DNA of 64,000 nt from Liolophura sinensis (Eukaryota > Mollusca > Polyplacophora > Chitonida > Chitonidae), in contig NC_088302.1 of NCBI RefSeq assembly GCF_032854445.1, forward strand, positions 2,782,023-2,846,022, in the 5' to 3' direction. Below are positions 24,765 to 36,951 of the stretch, piece after piece. The translations under genes were made by a program, and so were the position numbers. Positions within the stretch are counted from its first letter, which is position 1. Every line of letters begins with the position of its first letter. The notes beneath the pieces were generated by a model, which was given only the letters and a program-made list of their open reading frames with translations, was not told the origin of the DNA and did not search any database.

Positions 24765-27540
24765 GGTGGGATTTAGCTGTTTTCGATGAAGGTGAAGACT
24801 GAGCAAACCTTTGATCGTTCTTCTTCCAGAGGCTTGTTTTTTGTCTTCCTCGTGCGTTCGGTTGTCATTGACATAATCGCCAACTTAACATCTTCGAGTT
24901 ACTGACAGCTGGCGGGAAATGCCGACCAATCACATTTGGACAGGTCCATTCTAAGTGTAACTGGGGGGTGACACTTGATTGCCGCAGGAATATCGAAGCA
25001 TAGAAATCTACTTTTCTCAACATATTTTAATTCGACTTGGATATATATACATTCTACCTGTTTTCCTCGGATTTTTTTCAGTCATTCATATACCTATAAT
25101 GTTGTCAAATGTTTTACTGAAACAATAATTGTGAATCTTTCTCTTCCATATACACATATAGGACTACATAAATATATAGGTGTCGCACTCAGTGTGAGTT
25201 TAGCATAGCTTGAGACAACGGATTGCATGAAGACAACCGTTTGCACGCTCTTACGGACTAAGATTTTCTTCTTAACACATATAATACGTGCTATGTAGAG
25301 GGATTGTTTCTAATGTTTAAGATTTAAGTAATTACTCCTTGCATGTAAGCGTATATTAGTGTCACCTATATAGGCCTTGTGTATCATGTACATAAGCTAA
25401 TGTTGGCTTTGAACACTGGGATATGTGATATGGGATATGGGATATGGGTTTCCTGCACAGCTTACTGTTCACACCGTTACGTCATTAATAAGTACCTCAG
25501 CCAATGGCATTTTTGTATGGCAACTTGTTTTACCAGTCGATGGACAAACAAGCCTGGCGGAGACAAAGTCTGGTGACCACTTGTCAAGAAGTTATTGGTG
25601 CGCATGTACAGAGACTGGAGATGATGCGAGAGCAGTGTCACGGCACGACATAAACCGCATAGACAACTGATGATCCTCAGTAATGTACATTTAATGGCAC
25701 GTTACTCACTGATTTGCGCTGCGTGATATGAATTTCACCACCAAACACGGAAACCATTAAGCCATTAAGCCATTCATGAGTGATACCCCAACCACCTCTG
25801 TTTGACTGAGTTGAAACATATAGTGGCCATTAGAAATAAAGTTTGTTCATGTAGGGGCTTCCACCCCCCACCAACGTCTCCACCCACAGTTGCCTGTTAA
25901 ATGGTTAAAGTTAAATGGAGTCCTTCGCCTACTTCATATCAAGCAGATTTGGGACACCCTGCTTCATGTAATTTGCGACGGCGTGCAATAGTATCCTTTC
26001 AAAATATCAATGTGTTGCCATGTGTGGTCCAAAGAGTTTTGTGCCCTTTTTGTGTCAAATTTTGATTGCATTTCCCAATTAGGTCTGTATGTTAGGATTT
26101 TTTATATATATGGCTTTGCTTTTGAGGTAAGTTTGTGTATATTGCCCATTGTATGCCCTTAGCAGCCCAGGGCCTCTGCCCAGTTATACACAATACACAA
26201 ATTTACCTCAAATATGACTGCCGTAGCAATCCATCTATATGGTTTAATAGATTGGCTACTTTGTAGATACACCTGGGTATCAAAGACTAGGATATAAACC
26301 CACCACTCCCGCATGAAAGCGTGTAAAATGACATCCATGTACCATGGTGACGTATACATGTATGTCTTTACTGTACATGTTGCTATGGACGTCACGTGGG
26401 GAGCATGTTGCGACTGGAGCAGTTTCATGAGAGCTAATCACACGGATATGTTTGTTTATGTAATTATAGGCCTACTCTCCGTAGTGCAGCTCCATATATA
26501 AGGGGAACGAAAATCACTCAACACAATTTTTCTGACAGTATCTTACAGGAGTACAGTATAGGCCTACCATTTTTATTTTTCCGTTTTATGTTCAGAAAGG
26601 AGCGGGAAATGATGAACGGTAGAAACCGTATATATGTCTAGGCTTGGGAAGTATAATAATTTCTGTCGACTGCTTATAGACATATAAACCATTACACTAT
26701 GACTTCAAACATATCCCAGTGTGCAGTCATACCTGTTTATTCGTTGCATTCAAATTTTGTACATTAAACATTAAAGCTGTTGTCTTGATTAATTCGTGTC
26801 AATTTGGACACGGTCCGGGCCGCCAAGGATCACATCTGAAACATCTCAGCTATGGGTAGCCATAGACACATACTGTGCCACTAACCACTTGTGGTTCTAA
26901 ACACCAAGAATGTGTACTGCTGCCCATCTAGGCAGATGAATCTGTGTCAGTACAAAGCTGTGGACTCCATGCTTGGAAGAAACTCTGTGGTGCCCGGTGA
27001 TCTGTATACGGCTTGAAACCATGCATTCACTTCGTGTGTCACGTGTATGTGTGCTTGTGGTTTATGGACATTTTGAGATTAAGTCGTGTAATACACATAT
27101 AGTCATTCAGTATATATGTCCGAAATCTAAAAGCAGAGCACGAATACATCAGAAACTTATGTCGTCCCATCTAGATTGTTACATGACCTCATGCGTGGTA
27201 GTGGTGGAGTGCCATGTACACATATTCGGTAATTCTGTGCATTAATTACAGGTAATCTGTATTACTAACCATACAGTTAATGCTATATGCAGTCATGGCA
27301 TAATTAAGGCTTGAGTCGGATGTAAATCCATGATACACGTGTAAACACGAGGAATAATCAAATAGGGCACTTTACAATGCCAATATGTAAGCTGCATATA
27401 ACCAGAAAAAACATGTTTTATCATACAGTTCAGAATGCATGTTGTGGGACCGACGCACGCACGCACATGCATGTATTTTCATACCCTTGAAATATACAGG
27501 AATATGATTATGATGGTTGTAGGGCATTATCTCAGGAGCA
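24765..27540. other. Spacer 5' of the 115-residue gene, no gene seen
   Basis: The part near 24765-24960 is presumably the promoter and 5' UTR of the minus-strand gene; I see no clear TATA box. The rest is AT-rich with short ORFs, a small GATATGGGATATGG microsatellite near 25430 and a TGGACGTCACGTGG site near 26388. No domain is recognisable. Confidence 0.4.
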
Positions 27541-27544
27541 CAGT

Positions 27545-28410
27545 TTCTCAGTACGTCACTATCCCACGCCTTTATCCCAAGGGGACAATTTCCCAGTGGG
27601 TCACTATCCCAGGGCCATTATCCCAGGAAGACAGTTTTCCAGTTGGCCACTATCCCAAGGCCATTATCCCAGGAGGAAAATTTTGCTGTAGGTCACAACC
27701 CCAATGCCATTATCCCAAGAAGACAGTTTCCCAGGAGGACATTATCCCAGGAGGACAGTTTCCCAGTAAGTCACTATCTCACGGCCATTATCCCAGGTGG
27801 ACAATTTCCTAGTATGTCACTATCCCAGGGCCTTTACCCCAGGAGGGCAATTTCCCAGTACGTCACTATCCCAGGGCCATTATCCCAGGAGGGCAATTTC
27901 CCAGTACGTCGCTATCCCAAGGCCATTATCTCAGTAGGACATAATCTCAGGAGGACATTACCCCAGGAATACAGTTTCGTGGTAGGTCACTATCACATAG
28001 CCATTATCCCAGTAGGACATAATCCCAAGAGGGCATCATCCCAGGAAGACAGTTTCCGGAAGGTCACTAACCCAAGGCCATTATCCCAGTAACACATAAT
28101 CTCAGGAGGACATTATCCCAGTACGTCACTATCCCAAGGTCATTATCCCAGTAGGACAATTTCCCAGTACGTCACTATCCCAGCGCCATTATCCTCGGAA
28201 GACAGTTTTCCAGTTGGTCACTATCCCAAGGTCATTATCCCAGGAGGACAATTTCGCAGTAGGTCACAACCTCAAGGCCATTATCCCAGGAGGACAGCTT
28301 CCCAGTACGTCATTATACCAACGCCATTATCCCAATAGGACACAATCCCAGTAGGACATTATCTCAGAAGGACAATTTCCCAGTGGGACATAAGCTCAGG
28401 GGGTCAGTAC
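27545..28410. repeat. Minisatellite, about 47 bp unit
   Basis: Roughly 17 irregular units built from CCATTATCCCAGGAGGACA, TTTCCCAGTACGTCACTATC and CCAAGG. Some units lack part of the motif, so spacing is uneven. Plus-strand ORFs of up to 149 codons across it are repeat artefacts. Confidence 0.9.
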
Positions 28411-28849
28411 CCCAGTCCTGTGTTTTAACAAATGTACATGTATGAAGCTGTCCTTCTGGAATAATGATCTACACCCGTATAAACGGATAAAAGAACAAGA
28501 ATAAGACATAGTTTTCTTCATAGCAAATGTATTAATAATACATTGTATATGACTTAACCCTGGACAAAAACAAACATGTCCCAAGCCTATTATATACACT
28601 TACATGAGACATTGATGTGATCAAATACCATTTATTCATAGTTTACTACATCTGGATGCTTACAGCCCCATAGATTTGAAAACAAAAAGTTGACGCCAAA
28701 TGCGGTGTCAATGAAAGGTTTGATCAATAAACATTAAGTCGATTTTCAGTTAACAGTTTACACATCGAAAGGATCAAACCTATCTTGGCCAACTTCCCCA
28801 TTATTGAAGGAATGATTGCTAATGATGTTTATCGCTATTCACTCCAATG

Positions 28850-30760
28850 AAGGAGTAACTGGCGATGATGCTTAGCACAATACAATCCAATGAAGGAGTG
28901 ACTGGTGATGGTGTTTGGGGCAACACATTCCACTGAAGTGGCAACTGGCCAAGTTTGGTGCAATACACTCCAATCACTGGTGATGGTGTTTAGCACAATA
29001 CACTCCAATGAAGTTGTGACTGGTGGTGGTGTTTAGTGCAATACACTCCAGTGAAGGAGTAACTGGTGATGGTGTTTAACACAATACAATCCAATGAAGG
29101 AGTGGCTGATGATGGTGTTTGGTGCAATAGACTCCAATATAGGTGTGACTGTTGGTGGTGTTTGGTGCAATAGACTCCCATGGAGGAGTAACTGGTGATG
29201 ATGCTTAGCACAATACAATCCAATGAAGGAGTGACTTGTGGTGGTGTTTGGTGCAATAGACTCCAATGAAGGAGTGACTGGTGATGGTGTTTACTGCAAT
29301 ACACTCCACTGAAGTTGTGACTGGTGATGGTGTTTAGCACAATACAATCCAATGAAGGAGAGACTTGTGGTGGTGTTTGGTGCAATACAATCCAATGAAG
29401 GAGTGACTGGTGATGGTGTTTACTGCAATACACTCCACTGAAGTTGTGACTGGTGATGGTGTTTAGCACAATACAATCCAATGAAGGAGAGACTTGTGGT
29501 GGTGTTTGGTGCAAAACCAAACAATGAGTGACTTGTGGTGGTGTTTGGTGCAATACAAAGCAATGAAGGAGTGACTTGTGGTGGTGTTTGGTGCAATACA
29601 AAGCAATGAAGGAGTGACTGGTGATGGTGTTGAGCACAATACAATCCAATGAAGGAGTGACTGGTGATGATGTTTAGTACAATACAAAGCAATGAAGGAG
29701 TGACTTGTGGTGGTGTTTGGTGCAATACAAAGCAATGAAGGAGTGACTGGTGATGGTGTTGAGCACAATACAATCCAATGAAGGAGTGACTGGTGATGAT
29801 GTTTAGTACAATACAAAGCAATGAAGGAGTGACTTGTGGTGGTGTTTGGTGCAATACAAAGCAATGAAGGAGTGACTGGTGATGGTCTTTGGCACAATAC
29901 AATCCAAAGACGGAATGACTGTTGGTGGTGTTTGGTACAATAGACTCCAGTGGAGGAGTAACTGGTGATGATGCTTAGCACAATACAATCCAATAAAGGA
30001 GTGACTTGTGGTGGTGTTTGGTGCAATAGACTCCAATGAAGTTGTGACTGGTGATGGTGTTAAGCCCAATACAATCCAATGAAGGAGTGACTTGTGGTGG
30101 TGTTTGGTGCAATGGACTCCAATGAAGGAGTGACTGGTGATGGTGTTTAGCACAATACAATCCATTGAAGGAGTGACTGGTGATGGTGTTGAGCACAATA
30201 CAATCCAATGAAGGAGTGACTGGTGATGATGTTTAGTACAATACAATCCAATGAAGGAGTGACTTGTAGTGGTGTTTGGTGCAATACAATCCAATGAAGG
30301 AGTAACTGGTGATGATGTTCGGTGCAATACAAAGCAATGAAGGAGAGACTGGTGATGATGTTCCGCACAATACACTCCAATGAAAGAGTGACTGGTGATG
30401 ATGTTAAGCGAAATACCCTCTTATGAATGATTAGCTCGTCATGATGTTTGGCGCAAGACACTCCACTAAAGGAATGATGAGTGATGATGTTTAGTGCCAT
30501 ACACTCCACTGAAGTAGTGACTAGTGATGATGCTTGGCGTCATACAGCCCAAGGAAGGCATGACTGGTGATGATGTTTGGCGCAACACACTCCACTGACG
30601 GACTGACTGGTGATAATGTTTGACACAACACACCCCAATGAAGGAGTGGCTGGTGGTGATGTTTAGCCCAAGACACTCCAATGAACGAATGGCTGCTGAT
30701 GATATTTAACGCCGTACTGTCCAATGCAGGAATGATCAGGGATGATGTCTCAGTGGTTTA
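28850..30760. repeat. Minisatellite, 43 bp unit, about 44 copies
   Basis: The unit is AATGAAGGAGTGACTGGTGA, TGGTGTTTAGCACAATACAA, TCC. Because 43 is not a multiple of three, a minus-strand reading cycles through all three frames yet stays open for up to 219 codons. Copies near the right end (30400-30760) are the most diverged. Several blocks of two to four units recur, showing higher-order duplication. Confidence 0.95.
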
Positions 30761-31309
30761 TTTTGTTCATTTTATGATGTAAGGGCCAGAAATATAGGAG
30801 ACATAGTCTAATGCTCAATTTAAACTATACATAAAACAATACCGTGACAATGAAGCAATAAAGTTCATCGCAAATCCACAGATACAAAAAGGTATATACA
30901 TATATATTAAAATTGCCATCTGTTAGAACGATATACATTTATTATTGTATTAGTATTCATTCACAATTAAGCCCCGTGGGCTCAAGCATATTCTCAAGTA
31001 TGTCATTTAACAGTCTATTATGAAGAAGTATTAAAATATAAAGTCTGATTTCATCATAATTCTTGACGATCGTCCATTAAAATTTACAGGCTAATTGTTG
31101 TTCATTGGTATATAGAGAGAAGCGAATCTAAAATTATGCAGTCTTTATGAAATTACAGATATATACTGAATTTAAGCCCTTAAGTCTTTGGAGACAAATT
31201 AAACGACAAATTGCTTTATAGTCACCATTTAAACACCTGTTATGTCATTTTGGCTTTGATCAGTTATAAGCTGCTCTCAGCAAATCCATCTTGGTCAATA
31301 TTTAGGCGT
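30761..31309. other. Spacer, no gene seen
   Basis: AT-rich sequence downstream of the membrane-protein gene on the minus strand. It probably contains distal 3' UTR or flank. No ORF or repeat of note. Confidence 0.35.
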
Positions 31310-31455
31310 AGTGTTATGAGGGAAACTTGGTCAATGTTATGAGGGAAACTTGGTCAATGTTATGAGGGAAACTTGGTCAATGTTATTAGGGAAACTTGGT
31401 CAATGTTATGAGGGAAACTTGGTAAATGTTATGAGGGAAACTTGGTGTTATGACC
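31310..31455. repeat. Short tandem array, 23-24 bp unit
   Basis: About six copies of GTTATGAGGGAAACTTGGTC plus AAT, followed by one or two decayed units. It lies 3' of the stop codon of the minus-strand gene ending at 31773, perhaps in its 3' UTR. Confidence 0.9.
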
Positions 31456-31772
31456 GAAAGTTGGTGAATGCTATGAACAAAACTGGTTGAAGGGAATTCA
31501 TCTGCAGAGGAAACGGTTACAACATAGATCCGTGTAGGATAGCAAGCATACGGCATCACCCTGTGTTCATCTATGTAGGCTTACATTGGCTGTAATGTTT
31601 CCATATTCCTGCCACACGACCTTGGGCCCTTCAACACGGTACAATTTTCATGTGTTTATGGCACTTAATTCAAACTGTTCTTTTCTTGGAAAAGAAATAT
31701 GGTACACTGTTACCGAACCCTTACCATAATAGCTTTATCAAGTGTCCATGAGTCATGCCCGCGGTTAAGTTC

Positions 31773-34700
31773 TCACGTTTTAGGAACGTCTGCTGACTGA
31801 TACATGTCGTCCTCAACCATCACAAATGAAGTTGGTATGGAATCCCCATCGGGAGGTGCACGGACGCCGTTGGTGTTTTCTGTGAAGGTCACTTCCCGTG
31901 GACTTCGGGGAGCGTCCTCGTCCGACCACCCAGTAAACTCATCATAATCGGGGTCAGAGTTGCTTCCCTTAGAAAGAAATTCGCCTGGAGGTGTAGGTGT
32001 GTTTGCTGTTAGTGGTGGGGTTGGTCTTGATATTGACGTCGCGTCATCGTCATGGCTGTCTGGGGCCTGGGTGATTTTCACAACTGGGATCTCTCCACGG
32101 GAGGAAAGGGTTTCCTCTACTTCTTGTTCACTTTCCTCAGTGACCTGTGTGTCTTCTCTACCGCTTGGAGTCATCGTCTCAATCTGACCTAATTCAGGTT
32201 TGTCGAGAGACGTTGAGTTACCGCCTGTGTTTCCATCGTCACTCTCTGTTTCTTGGTCAGGATTTTCTATTTTCGTTTCTTTCTCGCTCTTGGAGTTACT
32301 GGTATCTTCGCTCGTCTCATCATCCCGGTTCTCTTCGCCGTCCCCCAAATCTCTGCCATCGGTAGTTTGCGTGACGTTAGAAGACAGACTTTCGTCTGGA
32401 GAGTCCGAATCTTGACTCCTTCTCGCTAACTCCAAGACTACATTATCCAGCGTTCCCTCAAACGCACTCTCGTAGCTCACCGGAGAGAGCTGGCGCTCAA
32501 ACGCCACTTTTAAATTAGTTTCCTGATTCGGCACGTGTATACTCGTTGGCCGGGAGCCGTCGGACTGATCACCATCCAAATCGATGGCGTCCGTAAGACT
32601 GGTGTTCAAGAGGTGTCTGTCAGGTGCTGCTTGGTAGGTCTGACCGAATCTGCTTCCTGATGTGACGTCACCGGGAAATGCAGTCACATCAACCTCGTTC
32701 TGAAGGCCGTCATGTGCTTCCACATCACCCTTCTGGGACTTAACCAACAAGGGTCTCTCTCTCTTTCTGCGCTTCCTGTGTAAAAGAAATTTAAACACAA
32801 TTTGGAAGATGACTAGAACTTCTATTACACTGTATACACGTTTATGACAAGACAACGCTGCTCACCATCTATTTATGTGGTAAAATCACCAGAGCCCCAA
32901 CTCCTCTAATATACAACTTCTGTCTTAATGTAGCCCAGTCAGTCAGCAAGAGCTTTCATCAATCTGACAGAATATAGCATAGTCTTAGCCGAGAGGTATT
33001 TTACCTGAGGACCTTAGCGATGAGAACAGCTGTGCACACGAGGATTAGAACAACCGCTAATACGGCAACTGCAAAAGAGCAAACATGAAAAAAAAATTCA
33101 GTAAACCACAAGTATGGAAAAACAATTCCTAAAAATCGGCTGACCCTTGTAGGGGCACTTAACTAATATGCATTCATCCATTAATTCTAACACAGTATTA
33201 CTATAGGTCAATTTGCTTACAACTTTATATTTACTGAGGAAAATTATTGATCAGTATACGTAAATTAAGTTCTCACCTACAACTATGACCACTTCATCTT
33301 GCGCACCTTCATCTGAGTTGGTTTGGTCGTCATCAGCGATCCCTCTGCCTATTAAATAACGAGAAGCCTTTAGTTAGCCAACGTTCTGTCCAGAGCTGTT
33401 TCCACTCTAAGTTTGCACTCTAACCACAAAAAAGTTATGAAGTGAAATGCTATGACGCGGATCCAAGCTGAATGGGCTATAGTTTTCCTGCAATACCTGA
33501 GCAGTTCAGTCACCAGCTTGCCCACAAAACGCCATCTCAGAGGCAGGAAAGTACCATATAGACTACGCAGTTTAGGTGTAAATTTCTTTTGTCAAGAAGG
33601 ATTCTCCGGTAAGATGGGATCCAGAACTTTATTCCACAATAAAAAGCACAAGGTGATAGAGCAATGCAGATCACCAAACGGTTTTCAGCAGCAGCCCGAG
33701 ACCAGAGATAAACCTCCACACTACCAAGGTGTATCATTGGGAAGATGTTTTCCCTCAGAACATCAGGTGATATTTAGCTGTACATTGAGAACAGAGAAAA
33801 ACCTGCACACTACCGACATGGATCATTGGCAAGTTGCTTTACCCCAAACCACCAGGTGGTCTTTAGCAGTACACCAGAGAGAATCCTCCACACCACCGAC
33901 ATGTATCATTGGGAAGTTGTTTTACCTAAAACCACCAGGTGGTCTTGAGCAGTACACTGAGAGCAGAGAGTATCCTTCACACTACCGACGTGTATCATTG
34001 GGAAGTTGTTTCACCTAAAACCACCAGGTGGTCTTGAGCAGAACACTGAGACCAGAGAGAATTCCTCACAGTTGGCGTATATCATTGGGTAGTTGTTTTA
34101 CCTAAAACCACCAGGTGGTCTTGAGCAGTACACTGAGACCGGAGAGTATCCTCCACACTACCGACGTGTATCAATGGGAAGTTGTTTCACCTAAAACCAC
34201 CAGGTGGTCTTGAGCAGAACACTGAGACCAGAGAGAATTCCTCACAGTTGGCGTATATCATTGGGTAGTTGTTTTACCTCAAACCACCAGGTGGTCTTGA
34301 GCAGTACACTGAGACCGGAGAGTATCCTCCACACTACCGACGTGTATCAATGGGAAGTTGTTTAACATCAAACCACCAGGTGGTCTTGAGCAGTACACTG
34401 AGACCAGAGAGAATTCCTCACAGTTGGCGTATATCAATGGGTAGTTGTTTTACCTCAAACCACCAGGTGGTTTTGAGCAGTACACTGAGAGCAGAAATAA
34501 TCCTCCACGCAACTGACATGTATTACTGAGGGGTTATTTTAGCTCAGATCTGGGGAAAACCTCCATATCACTGACTAAAATGACTGGGAAACGAACACGC
34601 TAACATTAACATAACGAGTTAACATTGACAATAGGTGTATAGGATTCAGTATATATCTCATTTAAGATATTCTATAAGACTTTAGGACAAAGTGAGACAA

Positions 34701-36920
34701 AGTGAGTATTAAAACTGAAGTATAGCTGTTATATATTTCCTCATCCCAGAAAGTGTGTGAAATTACACTGGTGAAGCCACAGTTATAGCATTCATTTAAT
34801 GAATGTATAACTTTATTTTTATGTCTATTTCGTGTTTAATTGATTTCATTTAAAATGCTGTTCTATTTCGGCTTTTCAGCTGAGCTTTCACATGCGCCTT
34901 TATGTATATCCCTTCTCTTGTTGTCTAAGCACTTACGATACACCCAGCCAGTATCATAGAACAACAGATGCCACTGTCTGAAAACTTCCGGAAGGAGGCA
35001 ATCCACATACAATCCCCGGCTTGCATGAACATATATGTTTATATGTTCCCGGCTTTTATATGTATACCTACCCCCGTTATACACTGCTGTGTACGTAGAA
35101 ACTGTTTAAACATACTTCATTGTTTACTGAGGGTTTTAGCAGCTGTTTTATTTAACCCTAGGACTGTGTCCCCCTTTCACGGTTGCTCATGCACATTTTT
35201 CTTGACGATGCTGATTCCGGGCATCAAAATAAATATTATAAAGAATCAAAAACAAAACGAACAAAAATCTGTTTGGATGGGATATAAATGAAATCCCGTT
35301 GCACGCACATTGGTAGAAGTGGCCTAGTCTTGCAAAATATCAGTGCAAAAAATATACCGAATCAAAAACGTCCTATCGAACCTGGTCAAATGCACCGCAC
35401 CCCGCTAAGTAAAATCCCTCATTCCATGAATCATCTCCCACCCGCCATTATCCGCATATTAATATATACAAATGGTTAACATGCATCGATTACCTTTATC
35501 TTGGTTAGTGACGTTTTGCTCTATTAGCGCCGTGCCGTTGTGGGTGTCGTTATCAGTGTCATCAATCACACTAGTCACATTTTCGTCTATCAGCGTCGTC
35601 CTATTGCGAGTGTCATCTACAGTGTCTACAATGACAAGTATGAAATGGGTTTAAGAATTTCAGTTAATCTATTTTAGACTGAAGTTTCCATAAATTCACA
35701 GAATTAATATCTGCAAGTTCAATTCTTCAACTCCATAATTATACGATACAAGTGAAATATTTTACTATCTACATTGATGGGTAACAAAGTCCTCTGCCTT
35801 TGCTTAGAACATAACGTGTCTTTACAACTTGAACATACCCACATGTAATACCTCAACATCTTATTTCGTTCTCCCTCAGTATAAAGTGGCTGTTTAAGCG
35901 GCAAAATCAAGAATTTATAGTTCATCATTTGCCACCGAAATATTTTGTTGTTAGCCGACATAAAAAAGCAGCGCTTACACACGACATAATTGTATATGAG
36001 AGACCTCCGTGGCTGAGGTGGTCAGCACGCCAGCCCGGCGCAATGACCCAGGAACCTCTCACCAGTGCGGTCGCTCTGAGTTCAAATTCAGTTTATAATT
36101 GTATACGTTATGCTTCAAACAAAGACAGTACGTGAACAACAGGAATGGCTGAATGAAAATATATTCCACGCACTTTGTCGAAATGACCTTTCAAGTCCAT
36201 CTCAAGGAGACTCATGATTTCATGAATATGGACACGGGGTATAGGTTATGGGAGGAGGCTTACCTGTCTGTCCGTACTGAGCTGTCTGGCTGAAGGTACA
36301 TGTCATTGTATTGGTGGGCGTGCTCGAAATCACTTTTTCGCTGCAATTGTTTGCTTCTGGAAGGGAATATAATTCAGTCGTATAGAGGAGTGTATAAGTC
36401 TGAAAAAACGAACGACACATTTTGTCACGATATTTCATTCATCAGATGAAGGCAAAATAAACTGGAATAAAAGTGGAAGAGACGGCTTCAAGGGAACGCG
36501 GCACATTAGAAATATATCCAAAAACTAATTTGGAAAGTTCTGAGCATTTATATTACACGCAAATGTCGTATGTGAGTCGTGGACCTTCGATATTCCCCTT
36601 ACTTAGCTTTGCTGACGGAGATTAAACAGCCTATATTTGTCACTTTTAATTCAATACAGTGCTTCTTACCGGCATTACGGGGCCTCCGTGGCTCAGTCGG
36701 TTAAAGCGCTAGCGCAGCGTAATGACCCAGGAGTCTCTCACCAATGCGGTCGCTGTGAGTTCAAGTCCAGCTCATGCTGGCGGCCGTACGTGAGAAGGTC
36801 TTCCAGCAACCTGCGGATGGTCGTGGGTTTCCCCCGGGCTCTGCACGGTTTCCACCCACCATAATCCTGGCCGCCGTCGTATAAGTGAAATATTCTTGAG
36901 TACGGCGTAAAACACCAATC

Positions 36921-36951
<31 letters not shown>

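Noticed and set aside
28990-30509. Minus-strand ORFs of up to 219 codons rich in His/Leu/Thr
   Set aside because: They coincide exactly with the 43 bp tandem array and repeat the same peptide; no start context or domain.
31960-32415. Plus-strand ORFs of 71-75 codons
   Set aside because: Shadows of the acidic-tail exon of the minus-strand membrane protein gene.
36679-36780. tRNA gene call on the box A/box B sequence
   Set aside because: It is the head of a SINE with body, tail, A run and target duplication; there is no cloverleaf with a usable anticodon stem.
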